The notes beneath the pieces were generated by a model. The model worked only from the letters and a program-made list of their open reading frames with translations, did not search any database and had not been told where the DNA came from. 64,000 nt of DNA from Podospora bellae-mahoneyi. Taxonomy: Eukaryota > Ascomycota > Sordariomycetes > Sordariales > Podosporaceae. Below are positions 53,180-64,000 of this stretch, in pieces. The DNA lies in NCBI RefSeq assembly GCF_035222275.1, contig NW_026946359.1, positions 3,596,001 to 3,660,000 on the forward strand, in the 5' to 3' direction. Every line of letters begins with the position of its first letter. Position 1 is the stretch's first letter. The position numbers and the translations under genes were made by a program.

Positions 53180-54140
53180 ATGTATATCAGAAAGATCTCC
53201 GCCATCATCGCCCAGGTCAGCCTGACGTCGGCCAGTGTTCTGGCTGGACACGACATGGGGTAAGCTCACTTACAATCACCACAACACCCGCCACATACTG
53301 ACCCACCCTCTCAGCAAGCGCGACAGCTGGGAAGACGCCAAAGCATTCGCACTCCCCAAGGCAAGCGAGGCAGCGGCCAAGTTCAACGCCGCCCCCGAGG
53401 CCATGATCACCCCCTCCCCTGTTGTTTCGAAGCGCCAGTTCTTCGGCGGCATCCGTCCAGACGCCGGGTTCGAAATCGGCCGCCAGCAAGGTCTCGCCGC
53501 TGCCCAGGCTGCACAGGAGCGCGTCTACAGGCTCACCAATGACTTCAACTCGCGCTTCCCTCCCTTCCCTCCCGGGTTTCGCAACAACGGCTACAACAAC
53601 AAGCGTGGCGACGATATGGACCAGGGCCAGCAGTACAATGATGACTCTGACCGGTGGGATGACAACAATGGGGTTTACCATTCGTATTACTCTGGGGCTG
53701 CTGCGGGTTATGCCTCTGCTGCCAACGACGGTGCTTACAAGGACGCCAACCAGGCTCAGCAGGGCTGGCAGCGTGGTGCGCCTGACTGGCAGGCTCATGC
53801 CTCGAGCTGGGCTGGCTATGGGGATTATGTTGCTGCTTCTGCTCATGGTCTGGCTAGTGAGGCAGTTGCTTCTGCGAATGGTGTTGCTGCTACTGCTGCT
53901 GCCGGGTATGGTGGTGGGGACTGGGAGGGGGATGTTACTTCTGCGCATGGCGTGGCTAGTGGTTACCAGTCTGAGTTTTATCAGGGGGGTGTTGCTAGCC
54001 CTTCTGGGGTGCAGCCCACGGCTTCTGCTTCGCATGGTACGCAAATGGTGCAGGTTAATGAGGGGGCGGCTGGGGTGTCGGGGGGGAGGGCGGTGGGGGT
54101 CGTTGTTGGGGTGGCGGGGGTTGTTTTTGGGATGTTGTAA
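53180..54140 (+). CDS. Secreted, probably GPI-anchored Ala/Gly-rich protein
   Basis: 301 residues in two exons, 53180-53259 and 53315-54140. The signal peptide is MYIRKISAIIAQVSLTSASV with cleavage near residue 21-22. The intron joins GHDMG to KRDSWEDAKAF, so a dibasic KR site, a candidate Kex2 cut, follows soon after. A second KR occurs at PVVSKRQFFGG. The middle is Tyr/Gly/Asn/Ala-rich with recurring ASAHG/SANGVA/TSAHGVAS words. The end (GVSGGRAVGVVVGVAGVVFG) is a hydrophobic tail after small residues, as expected for a GPI signal. No known family recognised. The KR-bounded segment could be released as a peptide, but no repeated peptide core of a RiPP or pheromone precursor is visible. Confidence 0.65.
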
Positions 54141-54529
54141 GCTCTGGTACGGGGGTCGTTCTGTCAAGGGGAAGAAGAGGAGCTTCGATACCCCTAGGTG
54201 GTGGCTTCTCTCTCTCTTTCGTTGGGAGGGGGGTTGGTGGGGGAAGTAGGCACGTATGTGTGTCCTTCGCTTTTTTCTGTGCTGGATATTTTTTCTCCGT
54301 GATCCCAACTGTATAGAAAGTTGGTGATATAAAGCGGGAAATAAGATTGTGTTTTAGATTGGGGGATTTTATAGACTTGTAAAGTAGTTTGGTGGCGAAG
54401 AGTAGGGTAGTAACACTTTTGTGTTTCGAATCCTTTCTCATCTACATCCAACAGTGGTGAAAGAGATCTTCTATGATTGGAGTGTACAAGATATCTTACA
54501 TCTGTTTCCACCTTATCCAATAACTTTTC
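54141..54529. other. Convergent intergenic region
   Basis: 3' flanks of the GPI-type protein gene and mitochondrial AspRS. No feature recognised. Confidence 0.6.
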
Positions 54530-56814
54530 TCATTCCTTCTTCTTCTCCTCCTTGGGTCTAAAAGCCAAATGATACGTCCCCAACTCCTCACTAGTAATCT
54601 TGCCCGGCGACCTGACCGTCAAATCCTCCCCTTTCATACTCTTTGGAAAAGCAATCACATCCCTTACTGAGTCTGTCCCTGTGAGCACCGCACAGAGACG
54701 ATCAAACCCCAACGCGAACCCTGCGTGTGGCGGACAGCCCGCTCTTAACGCTTCGAGTAGGTGAGAGAATTGCTTGACACCCTTGTCGGACATTTTGAGA
54801 ATCTCCCTAAAGACATACTCCTGCATTTTCGCCGTGTGGATCCTTCTCGACCCACCACCTAGCTCAACCCCGTTGAGGACGAGGTCGTAGTGGTCTGCCC
54901 TTGCGGCTAGGGGGTTGGTAACCATCAGCTCGACGTCTGCGTCGGTTAGGGGGGCAGTGAAGGGGTGGTGTGTTGCGCTGAAGCCTGATTGGCCTCCTTG
55001 GCCCGGGTCGGTTTCGGTGTTGGGTGTGAACATGGGGAAGTTTTGGACCCAGAGGAAGTTAAATTGATGAGAGGGTGGGAGGAAGCCAGAGGTGACGGCG
55101 GAGGAGTATAAAAGGGTGCGGATTTGGCCTAGGGCGGTGGAACCACCTGAAAAGGGGGTGGGAGGTCGGGCTTGGAAAAAGATGACGTCACCTGAGGTGA
55201 GGGAGGGGTAGAGGTTGGTTATTGTTTCGAAGCCGGAGTGGGAGAGGGGGGAGAGACCCATTAGGGGTTTGGAGGTGTCGATTATTAGGGCGGCGGGTTG
55301 ACCGTTGGGGTTGAGGGAGAAGAGGGCGGGGGGGAGGGTGGAGAGGAAGGTGTGGACGAAGGTTGTTGTGTCCCGGATGGAGGGGGAGGTGGTGGTGGTG
55401 GTGGTGGTAGTCGGGGTGAAGAGGAAGGTGTCAATTGTGGGGGAGGGGAGGGGGGAGATCATGGAGGTGAAGGATTCGGGGAGGGGGACGTTGGGGGTTA
55501 TTTCAAAGGGGATGCGGGTGTCGGGCTTGTCGACGCCGAAGCGGGACATGGCTTCTTCGTAGGTAATTCGGGGGAAGGGTTTGTCTGATACAGGCCAGGG
55601 GTTGGAGGATGGGTCGGAGGAGGGGGGGGTGCGTCTGGGGACGGGGTAGCGCTCCTTGATGTCGGATTGGACGAGTTCGAATTGGGAGTTGAGGGACTTC
55701 ATGAGGTCTTTCATGATGGACTCGACTGTGCGCATGACGTCTTGGCCGGTGGCGAAGGACATTTCGAGATCCAACTGTCAAGGGGGCATTAGATGGTGTT
55801 GTGGTCAAGTCAAGTCTGCGGAATTCACCTGGGTAAACTCGGGCTGTCTGTCGGCTCTGAGATCTTCGTCACGGAAGCATCTCGCAAACTGGTAGTACCC
55901 ACGGATACCGCTGGACATGAGAATCTGCTTGTACTGCTGAGGGCTCTGGGGAAGGGCGTATGCTAAACCAGCCCGTCGTGTTGGAACCAAGAACTCGCGA
56001 GCCCCCTCAGGCGTAGACTTGAAGAGGATTGGTGTTTCCACCTCGGTAAAGTTAAGATCGGTGAGGGACTTGCGCAGTTCATGGCCGATCTTTGGGCGTG
56101 CACGAATACGAGCCTGGAGAGCCTCATCGAAGCGGATCTGAAGGTGCCGGGCCGAGGGCGGGAACTGCACCCCCTTGGACACGATGATATCCTTGGGGAA
56201 AGCATTAAGAGGCTGAATATTCTGCAGAGAAATTTCGAGATGTGTGACGCCTTTGGGAAACGAGCCAGGAACATCTCTTTGAGAGGAGGCAGACAAGTCT
56301 CGGTCGCCTTTTTGAGATACAACAGTTCCGGTCACTGCGACTGGACTGTGGAGAGGCAGAGCCCTAAGAGCGAGATGGGCCTCGTGTCCGGGAGGAGGGT
56401 TGGATTCATCACCGGGCTCGGAGTGGGATACAACCTGGATAGACGGCCCATTGTCGACTTGCACATTGGCAAAGATGAGCTTCTTGGACGATATCCTTCT
56501 CTGGGAGAGAAAGCCATGTACTGTGACTGTCTGGCCATTCACAAACTGGTTGGCACTGGACGCCTGGGGAAAGTGATCTTTATTCTACATCAGCCGAGAA
56601 ACTATGAATGCTGGAACAGATATCTCTCCATACTATAGCTCGACCATTCTTCCCGAAGCTGCTGTGTGATATCACTATGAGTGAACCGTTGAGGTACCCA
56701 CGAGACACCTGATGGCCGGCGGATGAGTCGAGGCTGGAGAAAACTGGTGCACGGTCTGAGATTTGAGGGTTTCAAGCTGGTGAGACGCCTCATGGAAGGC
56801 CGTGAGAGGGCCAT
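54530..56814 (-). CDS. MSD1: Mitochondrial aspartyl-tRNA synthetase
   Basis: Class II synthetase of about 724 residues in three exons: 56814-56634, 56577-55829 and 55774-54530. A basic leader ([22 protein letters not shown]) suggests mitochondrial import. The anticodon-binding OB fold includes [17 protein letters not shown]. Class II motif 2 spans [20 protein letters not shown], continuing across intron 2 into [11 protein letters not shown]; motif 3 is [15 protein letters not shown]. The bacterial-type insertion domain is present and carries a run of eight Thr ([13 protein letters not shown]). The joint at intron 1 (WSSY to NHFPQASS, donor gtatgg, acceptor aataaag) is the only one in phase but less certain than the others. 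Length exceeds yeast Msd1 by several dozen residues. Confidence 0.9.
55385..55411 (-). repeat. Trinucleotide (ACC)n run coding for poly-Thr
   Basis: GGTGGT-type repeats on the plus strand inside the mitochondrial AspRS gene, encoding eight or so consecutive threonines in a loop of the insertion domain. Confidence 0.8.
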
Positions 56815-58181
56815 GCTCTGTATCGAAAGTCGAAAGTTGCAACTTGTGCACACCAGAACTTGGGCCAATTCACTACCAAATTCACTGGCAGCAGTCTCAT
56901 GGGGGGAGCTTCAGAGCTGCGAGCCTGCCGACAGCCGGCAGGCAACGGCAGGCAACGACAGGCCCCACTCTTGCTCGGCTGATGTTTGGCCCGAGCACTC
57001 TGTGGTGGGGCGCTCTGGCAGAGCTGGCTGCGACCTACAAAAGTTTTGCGGCTCGATCCATTTTGGAATTTTCCTCTTTTCTTCTTCATGACCCTCTCAT
57101 TCAATACAAAGTGAGTAGCACCCACCACCACCACCAATTTTTACTGCAAAGATCACCAGCTAACAGTTGTTTCTCCAGATGATGAAAGCCAGCGTGTTCC
57201 ACATGATAAAGCTTCCGCTTCTTCAAACTTCCAAACTCCCCCCTCACGGGGCTTAGGTGGTTTGGTTGGGAGATGGAGTTGGAATTATGAAATAAGCGTT
57301 CGGCACACCGACCTTGTTACTTATCGGACGCAATGACGGCATCTCTGATTACACTGAATGAGAAGGGTTTGACTCTGGGGCTTTGTTTCTGGTCGTTTTT
57401 GCGACCTTTCGTATCGCTGAAGGCATCCTCGATGGGCATAGGGTTGCATTCACGACGGGGCCAGTCACCAAGTTAAGGTGCTTGGAGACTCTGCCTGGTG
57501 GTGTACTGTCACTTGATGTTTGGAGATGATGCCCTCGGCGACAAGTTTGTTGCGAGTAGGTTGGTCGCGGACACGAGCGGAACTGTATCTTGAGAATGTT
57601 GACTGGGACAAGTGTTCCACATCGTCTTATGTTCGGATACGCCTGTAGCACTAGTTTACCTGTAGAAAATATCACGTTTGGATGAATGAACACAAATATA
57701 ATACACATGTCTCGGATACATGAAATCAAGCGGGAACCCGCAAAGGCGGCCCCTCGATTTCCGTCCCGTTGACCCATGTCACTGGGAGAGACCCGCCTAC
57801 CCGACTGCCCATCCACACACGGCAGGACGGCAGGTTCCTTTTGACGTGGGTTTCCCAGTTACAATTGCTGTCCTGCATTGCAGAGAGTATCAACCTATCA
57901 ACCTATCAACTTCGCCCGCAGACCGTTCCCAGCTTGCCCCTCTTGCGGCCCCTAATGCACGCTTAGGTCACCTCACCTCGCCGCCTAGGAACCGTTGACT
58001 GTCCGCTGCCCGACCTGCCCCATCTCACCATCATCCCCCAGGCCATCTCCGCTATCACTGGACACCCGCCCAAGTCCCTGTCGCGAGCCATCACACGCTA
58101 TCAACACATTGAGCTTGGAGGGCGCTTTTTGCAGCAGCGTAGCCCCGTGCCAGCTCGACGACATCCCCATCTCCAGCAGCC
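56815..58181. promoter_or_regulatory. 1.4 kb divergent region between AspRS and the AP180 gene
   Basis: Upstream regions of both genes. Short repeats such as GGCAGGCAACG (near 56936-56955) and atcaacctatcaacctatcaac (near 57892) are visible. No gene recognised. Confidence 0.5.
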
Positions 58182-60341
58182 ATGGCGAGCTCCTTTGAAA
58201 AGTCCGTCAAGGGCGCGACCAAGATCAAGGTCCGTAGATTCCCCCCCCCCTTGCGCCCGCGAGAATTGTCGGCTTGTTTTATCGTTGTCCGGGCCTGACC
58301 AACTGTATCGCTCACAGGCCGCGCCTCCGAAAACAAAATACATCGAGCACATTCTAGTTGCGACACATTCGGGCGAGGCGGGCGTGGGCGAGGTATTCCG
58401 GGCGCTCCACCACCGGTTGCGCGACTCAACATGGACCGTCGTCTTCAAGAGTTTGATCACTGTCCACCTCATGATCCGCGAGGGCTCGGCAGATGTCACC
58501 CTGGCGTATCTTGCGAAACACCGGAACATGATTGCTATCAGCATGTTTTCTGATGGTAGGTAGCCCCGGCCTCCCCAATTCACTCGAGATACCGACGGGT
58601 CACTGACAGTCTCTTCTTATACAGCGCAAACTCAGGGGCGAAACATACGACATTACCACAGTTATCTTGCAGAAAGAGCGCGAGCGTATCGAGAAACAAA
58701 GGTCGACTGGGTGCGGTCAAAGGATTCGAGGCTGGAGAAACTGTCCATCGACAAGGGTTTACTTCGGGAGACGGAAATTGTACAGCACCAACTCACGGCC
58801 TTGCTGAAATGCGACGTGAGTTTATCGCCTAAAACATCCCTCAACTGTATGCTGACACACAATAGGTGATGGAGAATGAGCCTGAAAATGAAATCACCAT
58901 CACTGTGTTTCGGCTCCTTGTCCTGGACTTGCTGGCTCTTTTCCAAGCCCTGAACCAGGGACTGATCAACATCCTCGGTCACTTCTTCGAGCTGTCCAAG
59001 ACTGATGCCGAAAGAGCTATGGATATCTACCGGACATTTACCAGGCAGACTGACTACGTTGTACAGTATCTCAGCACGGCCAGACAGTATGAGCATCACA
59101 CCAGGGTGGAGGTTCCTAAGCTGAAGCACGCCCCTGTTAATCTCGGGCGCCAGCTCGAGGAGTATCTGAAGGATCCCGATTTTGAGATTCACCGGAGGCA
59201 GTACCTGGCCGAGCTTGAGGCCAAAAAGTCATCCAAGGGCGGGTCATCAGGAGCTTCGAAGTTGCCCAAGTTTGATGCCTTTGAGACCAAAGCATCATCC
59301 AGCACAAGCGCACCTGCTTCTCAGCCAGCCCAGACTTCTCAGGCTGCGGCACCAGCAAAGGGACCCGACGTCAATCTGATCGATTTCTTTGAGTCCATTG
59401 AACAAAACCAGACGACACTGGCTGTCCAAGGCCAGACGCAGCAGGCACAAGCACAGCCTCAGTTACAACAACAACAACAACAACAAACGCAGATGCAGAT
59501 GGGCATGTCTCCTTGGGGCCCTGCCCCATTCCAACCTCAACAGCCTCTTCAGCAGCAACAGCAATTTCCCCAGAACGGATTTGTCGCCTCTCCCGTTCAC
59601 CAGTTCCAGACGGGTGTTCCCTTCCAACAGCAGGGGCAGCCAGCATTTTCGCCACAGCAAACTGCGCAGCCAGTACAGCAGGCCTTTACTGGCGTCGGCT
59701 TCGGCGGGTTCTCTTCGCAACCCCAGGTTGGCTTCCAGCCCGGTTCTCTCGCCCCGATACAGCAGGATACCGTCGCGAATTTCCAGGCAGGCGCGCCCAC
59801 TTTCCAAGGAGGCCTTCAGGCGCCTCAACAAAACACCAACCCTTTCCGCCAGTCCATGCTCATGAACCAACAACAAACAGGCTCACCCTTTGCACAGCAG
59901 CAACCTATTCAGGAGGTCGCTTCTCCTCAGCAACGCCCAATGACAAGCCAGTCTACCAACCCCTTTGCTCGCTCCTCACCGCAAGGGACACAGCCGTTTG
60001 CTGCACCAACGTCCAACTCACCTTTCCAATCCCAGGCGCCACAGCAGCCCACTCAACAACAAATGCAGCCCATGCCGACGGGCACGAACCCGTTCGCCAA
60101 GAACTTTGGACAGGCTCAGCAAGCGCAGCCTACTCAGCAGCAACAGCGACCTGTCACTGCGGGGGGAATATTGTCCCAGCCGACGGGGACGAACCCGTTT
60201 AGGCAGGGAGCCTTTGTGAATCATCAGACGGGATTGGGGTGGCAGCATAACCAGCAGGCTATTGGGGGTGGGTTGGATCAGGTTGAGACTGTGCCTGTGT
60301 TTCCCAGGCCGGCGGCTCAGACGCCGTGGCAGCAGCAGTGA
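58182..60341 (+). CDS. YAP1801: AP180/CALM-type clathrin assembly protein (ANTH domain)
   Basis: Endocytic adaptor of 650 residues in four exons: 58182-58229, 58318-58555, 58625-58815 and 58866-60341. The ANTH domain (about residues 1-280) binds PtdIns(4,5)P2; its start MASSFEKSVKGATKIK and following AAPPKTKYIEHILVATHSGE are family-typical, the Lys-rich helix being the lipid site. The C-terminal half is Gln/Pro-rich and disordered. It carries a clathrin-box-like DVNLIDFFES and several NPF motifs (TNPFRQ, TNPFAR, TNPFAK, TNPFRQ) that bind EH-domain proteins such as Ede1/Pan1. Poly-Gln tracts (PQLQQQQQQQ) come from CAA/CAG repeats. Length and layout match yeast Yap1801/1802. Confidence 0.95.
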
Positions 60342-60969
60342 GGGGAGGGGTGGTTTGTGTGCGATATAAACTTGTTAGGGAGGCCAGAGAATATGGGGGG
60401 GGGGCGTTGGGGCTGCAGAAAGGTTTACTTTTTTTGCTAGGAGGAGCGGCGGCGCTGGGATTCATCCAGCGAGAGCACAGATAACATTCGTTTGGCAAAG
60501 AAGCATTCAAGCGCGGCGTTTGTGAAATAGGCTGTTGACACTTTTTTGTTTTGGTTGGGGGGGCCGGGGGGGGTTCTTCCTTAGTCCCCCCCATTGTTGC
60601 CTGTTTGTTTTTGGAAGACATGGTGTGGTGGGGGGTTGGTTGAGATGGTATAGGTGGTGTTGTTTTGAGGGGGCAGTGAGTGGTAGTAGTAGATTCATTG
60701 TATACTTTAATTTTATATCATTTTTGGCATTTGAAACACAGACCTTGAGCTGTTGTATATCCAACATCGTCACGGTGGGTCAAGATAATAAGACCAAGGA
60801 GTCGTCTATTTTGATCATGTCCTTCTTTCCCTGCGTAATATCCTTTTTGTACCTACCTATCTTGTCCCAATATCTAAAACCTTACCAAGCCTTCCCTCCA
60901 AAAACGCCAGCGCTATGCCCATAAATCACACCCAATATCAAACAAATGGCCAATAAAATGATAGCCCCC
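60342..60969. other. Convergent intergenic region
   Basis: 628 bp between AP180 and Tfb3 3' ends, with G-runs near 60397 and 60558. No gene or RNA seen. Confidence 0.6.
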
Positions 60970-62106
60970 CTAATCCAACTCCATCTTCAACCCCGGCCCA
61001 TCCCCCCCAACAGCAGCCAGCGCAGCCCCCATGCCCACAACCTCACTCGCCACCAGTCCCACCCCCACGTCTCTCTCGTCCTCAATAAACACCCCCAACC
61101 CAGCAAACGCCTCAAACATGGCCCTAGAGGTGTACTCATCGAAGCTATACCCCCCCGTCACATGCGCCTTGTCCGACCTGTACTTTTCCACATTCGGATG
61201 CGACAGCCCCCCGTGAATCTTGTACCGACTAGGAGTGAGATCCAACCCCCCAAACGGGTCATACGGCCCCTCCGGCCTCGGCTCCTTCTTCTTTTCTTTG
61301 AGCCCCCGGATGGAAAGTTTACCCACTGCGTCCGCTGTTGATGATGACCCAGCGGCGAGGTTGGTAACCGCTTCAACAGCCTTGTTCCCCCTCCGTTTCA
61401 GCTGAACCCGTTGCTGATCCGGGAGGGGTTGTCCCCGTTCCAGGCTATCAATCTCCATTTCCTTGATTTTGATCTTTTCCATCTTTTCCTCTTCCGCCTC
61501 CTTTATCGCGTCAAGTCTGCGCTGTCGGGCGGCAGCCTGCTCCGCTGCTAGCCTCCGACGTGACTGCTCATCCTGTTCCTTGCCTGCGCGCCTATTCCTC
61601 TCAATCTCAGTTTTATGCTCTGCCTCCCACTGCTGGAGCTGGGCCTCTGCTTTCCGCTTGGTGGGTTCGTCGCCGTGGACGAGGTCAAAGGTTAGGTCTT
61701 CGACCATCTGGAGGTAGTTATTGTAGTCACGGAGCGTGTTGAAGTCGTCTTCGACTTGGTTGAAGACTTGGTTCACCCTGCGCCGGATGTCGACTTCGCG
61801 TTCTACCGAAAGGTCGCCGAAAAAGGGGGAGCGGAAGCCTTTGCGGCGGAGGGTGCGGTGGCAGCCGGCGTAGGGGCATTGCTGGGGGCCTTCGTTGAAG
61901 AGGCGGTTGACGCAGGAGGAGCACATGGAGTGGTAGCATTCGGGGTTGATGAGGAATTCCATGTCGCGGTTGAGGTAGCGGATTGTTTTGCAGACGGGGC
62001 ACATGTCGTCGCTGTCGGGTTTGGGGAGGCCGTCGGGGGCGAGGGAGGAGACGGCTGTAACGCCTCCGGGGCGGGGGGCTGAGGTGGGGGGGCGTTGAGG
62101 GGGCAT
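60970..62106 (-). CDS. TFB3: TFIIH/CAK subunit Tfb3 (MAT1)
   Basis: Nuclear protein of 378 residues, no intron. It assembles the CDK-activating kinase with Kin28 and Ccl1 and links it to TFIIH. The N-terminal C3HC4 RING starts at C36 and C39 (MCPVCKTIRYLNRDMEF) and continues through INPECYHSMCSSCVNRLF and CPYAGC. A helical arch rich in Glu, Arg and Gln (about residues 110-240) follows, then the C-terminal region that contacts cyclin-CDK. The ATG at 62106 gives the RING-first layout of the family; upstream in-frame residues translate promoter sequence. Divergent from nudC with 427 bp between starts. Confidence 0.95.
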   Translation of the reverse strand: MPPQRPPTSAPRPGGVTAVSSLAPDGLPKPDSDDMCPVCKTIRYLNRDMEFLINPECYHSMCSSCVNRLFNEGPQQCPYAGCHRTLRRKGFRSPFFGDLSVEREVDIRRRVNQVFNQVEDDFNTLRDYNNYLQMVEDLTFDLVHGDEPTKRKAEAQLQQWEAEHKTEIERNRRAGKEQDEQSRRRLAAEQAAARQRRLDAIKEAEEEKMEKIKIKEMEIDSLERGQPLPDQQRVQLKRRGNKAVEAVTNLAAGSSSTADAVGKLSIRGLKEKKKEPRPEGPYDPFGGLDLTPSRYKIHGGLSHPNVEKYRSDKAHVTGGYSFDEYTSRAMFEAFAGLGVFIEDERDVGVGLVASEVVGMGAALAAVGGDGPGLKMELD

Positions 62107-62533
62107 TTTTTTTTTTTTTGTTTTTTCTATTTCTGTCTGGTGTGTTTGAAATGTCCGGTGGACGATAGTTGTTGTTGTTGTAGTGGTGAGTGGTGGTGCT
62201 GGTAGTGAAGTGGGATGTTTGTAGTCGCGAAACCGTTTGCAAAAGGCTACAGTCGGAATTAATACAAGGCTGAGGTTGGTAAGCCACCACTTGACGCGAA
62301 CCACCCCCCTGTAGGATATGTGGGGCCAGCCATGTGGGGTACCTTTCACCTGGGAAGTGCGGGGTCCCCAAGCTTTCCAAAGAGCTCCCTTTTGCCCCCA
62401 CCATGAGCTCAGCGGCCAGCCAGTGTTCCATCGCTTTCTATTGTCAGTTTCCAAACTCCCATATCAACAAACCCCCTTTTCTCACCATTCCCAACTATCA
62501 CCACCAACAACACTACAGTCAAACCCCTTCAAA
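62107..62533. promoter_or_regulatory. Divergent promoter of TFB3 and nudC
   Basis: 427 bp shared between the two starts. A GTT/TTG trinucleotide run (about 62166-62181) and CCACC-rich stretches are present. No TATA box is obvious. Confidence 0.55.
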
Positions 62534-63157
62534 ATGGCCGACACCGGTACGTGTTAACCCCCTTTCCCCCTCATCCCGCCCATCTAACAACCCCCCCCGC
62601 CTTTAGATCCCACCACCGAAGCCGCCGCGCTCGCCCGCGAAAAAGCCGAACAAGCCTCCCTCCCCTACACCTGGACCCAAACCCTCCCCGACCTAACCCT
62701 CACCTTCCCCATCCCCGCCTCCCTCAAGGCCCGCGACCTCTCCATCTCCCTCACCAAAACCACCATTTCCGCCGGCATAAAAGGTCAAACCCCCATCATC
62801 TCGGGTCAATTCCCCCACCCCATCCACGTCGACGACTCCACCTGGACAATCACCACATCCCCAGACAACAGCTCCAAAACAGTCGAGATCCTCCTCGACA
62901 AGGTCAACAAGCAAGAGTGGTGGGCTCACGTTGTCACCACTGCCCCCAAGATCGACGTCACAAAGATTGTTCCCGATAACTCCAAACTCTCAGACCTGGA
63001 CGGGGAGACGAGAGGTCTGGTGGAGAAGATGATGTATGACCAGCGGCAGAAAGAGCAAGGGCTGCCGACGAGTGACGAGCAAAAGAAGATGGAGATTCTC
63101 AAAAAGTTTCAGGAGCAGCATCCTGAGATGGATTTTAGTAATGCCAAGATTCAATGA
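62534..63157 (+). CDS. nudC: NudC nuclear-distribution protein (CS domain)
   Basis: Co-chaperone of the dynein/LIS1 nuclear-migration pathway, 187 residues, in two exons of 13 nt (62534-62546) and 551 nt (62607-63157). The first exon codes only for MADT plus one base. The CS domain (about residues 18-110) begins [17 protein letters not shown] and ends with [14 protein letters not shown], the signature of the family. The C-terminal helix ([34 protein letters not shown]) is also typical of fungal NudC. The donor gtacgt and the acceptor tttag are good. Confidence 0.96.
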
Positions 63158-63682
63158 GAAAGGGGGGGGGGGGGGTAATGTTACCAAAAACCAATGTTGG
63201 AAGGGGTGAGTGACATCACGAATTTTATGAAATAATTTTATACAGTGGGAGGTTTAATCGAGTTCTATTTTGGTCATGAAAATTCATGAAAACTGGCTGG
63301 AGATCATATTCTACCTCTGCTGCTGAAAATTTTCGAATACGGTCAATATGGGATCAAGATTGGGGGAAATGTGAGGAGTGAAACGAATCGCTCAAGACCG
63401 CTGATTTTCAAGTCACCAAAGAAGCAACTGGTCAAGGCGTCAGAGAGCTCCTCTTGATTTGATCTTGGAATCGCTAGTAATGATAAGCAGATTGAAGATG
63501 CTGCAAACCATCAATTGTCAGATTGAAAGCGTTCCGTGGAAGATTGGTGGTCACTCCAAAGAGTTATGTCATGCCAGAAAGGGATGGAAAACCGTGATAC
63601 ACCGCATCACAGGGAAACAAAACAAAAAAAAAAAAAGATGCAATAGTTCGATTTCTAAACCATCGACCCTATGGTCTCACCA
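63158..63682. other. Convergent intergenic region
   Basis: 3' flanks of nudC and the last gene, with a G-run (about 63160-63175) and an A-run (about 63626-63637). No gene seen. Confidence 0.6.
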
Positions 63683-64000
63683 TTACTGTATCTTGTTCAA
63701 CCTCGCCTGCTTAAACCTGCTCAGCTTCTTCGGCCCGTCATTATTCGCAATCAACCCGTCCTCATTCAGCGGCGGGTCCTCAATAAACCCTCCCTGCTTT
63801 TGGATCAGCTGGTTCCTCATGCGGTTATACTCCACCGCAGCGGCTTGATACAACATCGCCTCGTCCATGTCATCTGGTTCAGCGGCTGTAGCGGGGGTGG
63901 GTCTCTCAACAACAGTGGGGGCAATGGTTGTATCCTCTGGCGGTGTCGGCTCGGGTGGTGGTGCGGCAGCTTTGTGGATAAACGTTGCAGGCAGCTGGTG
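63683..64000 (-). CDS. C-terminal end of a URI/Bud27-like unconventional prefoldin (DUF3835), partial
   Basis: The frame is open from the window edge to the stop at 63683, giving the last 105 residues. The end matches the conserved C-terminal motif of fungal URI1/Bud27 proteins: MLYQAAAVEYNRMRNQLIQK, QGGFIEDP, then KKLSRFKQARL. These proteins help assemble RNA polymerases and couple translation to TOR signalling. Preceding residues are Pro/Thr/Glu-rich linker. The N-terminal prefoldin domain must lie beyond base 64000. Confidence 0.7.
   Translation of the reverse strand, partial: HQLPATFIHKAAAPPPEPTPPEDTTIAPTVVERPTPATAAEPDDMDEAMLYQAAAVEYNRMRNQLIQKQGGFIEDPPLNEDGLIANNDGPKKLSRFKQARLNKIQ

Noticed and set aside
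53217-54308. 363-codon minus-strand frame opposite the GPI-type protein gene
   Set aside because: The sense gene has a signal peptide, a clean intron and a GPI-like tail; the antisense frame has no start context or domain.
1-64000. Transposons, virus-derived elements, CRISPR arrays, 5S rRNA or RIP-mutated blocks
   Set aside because: No transposase, reverse transcriptase, terminal repeats, spaced direct repeats, 5S-like sequence or AT-rich TpA-heavy block was seen on either strand by reading.

Overview
The window looks like a nuclear segment from a filamentous ascomycete, most likely a sordariomycete close to Sordariales. The evidence is eukaryotic genes with short introns (about 45 to 200 nt) carrying GT-AG ends and CTAAC/CTGAC-like branch sites, a HET-C incompatibility-type gene, a GH45 endoglucanase, a large Scm3 CENP-A chaperone, a single-chain urease and fungal MFS/P450 genes. 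Gene density is about one per 2.5 kb. No transposon, virus-like element, CRISPR, rRNA or functional tRNA was found. The species is inferred, not proven.

Layout. 1-8.8 kb: Zn2Cys6 regulator (+), fungal AAA ATPase (+), ATG6/beclin (-). 9-15.5 kb: VTI1 SNARE (+), urease (+), HMG-box protein (-). 15.5-18.4 kb: a 2.9 kb gene-free block. 18.4-27.5 kb: HET-C (+), GH45 cellulase (-), DNAJC11-type protein (-), CK2 alpha (+). 27.5-29.1 kb: non-coding, with a decaying 14-bp tandem repeat. 29-41.2 kb: M28 carboxypeptidase (-), MFS transporter (+), cytochrome P450 (-), DHA2 drug-type transporter (+). 41.5-50.3 kb: TFIIS (+), Scm3 (-), NDUFAF7 (-), cysteine-synthase-like enzyme (+). 50.7-64 kb: two secreted proteins of unknown role, mitochondrial AspRS (-), AP180 clathrin adaptor (+), TFIIH subunit Tfb3 (-), NudC (+), and the C-terminal end of a URI/Bud27-like protein (-).

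Most genes are housekeeping: autophagy and vesicle traffic (ATG6, VTI1, AP180), transcription (TFIIS, Tfb3, HMG), centromere (Scm3), mitochondria (NDUFAF7, AspRS, cysteine-synthase-like, DNAJC11) and signalling (CK2). The accessory part is the transporter/P450/transporter stretch at 33-41 kb, the cellulase and HET-C. Several pairs are divergent with short shared promoters: ATG6/VTI1, P450/DHA2, NDUFAF7/cysteine-synthase-like and Tfb3/NudC.

The most unusual signal is not a gene. Many long exons begin with codons ending mostly in C and finish with codons ending almost only in G or T, and the pattern resets at the next exon. Also notable are two GC-AG introns, two apparent frameshifts in otherwise intact host genes (HET-C and the 33 kb transporter), and a J domain without HPD. 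Exon boundaries were placed by eye from splice signals, frame and family conservation.
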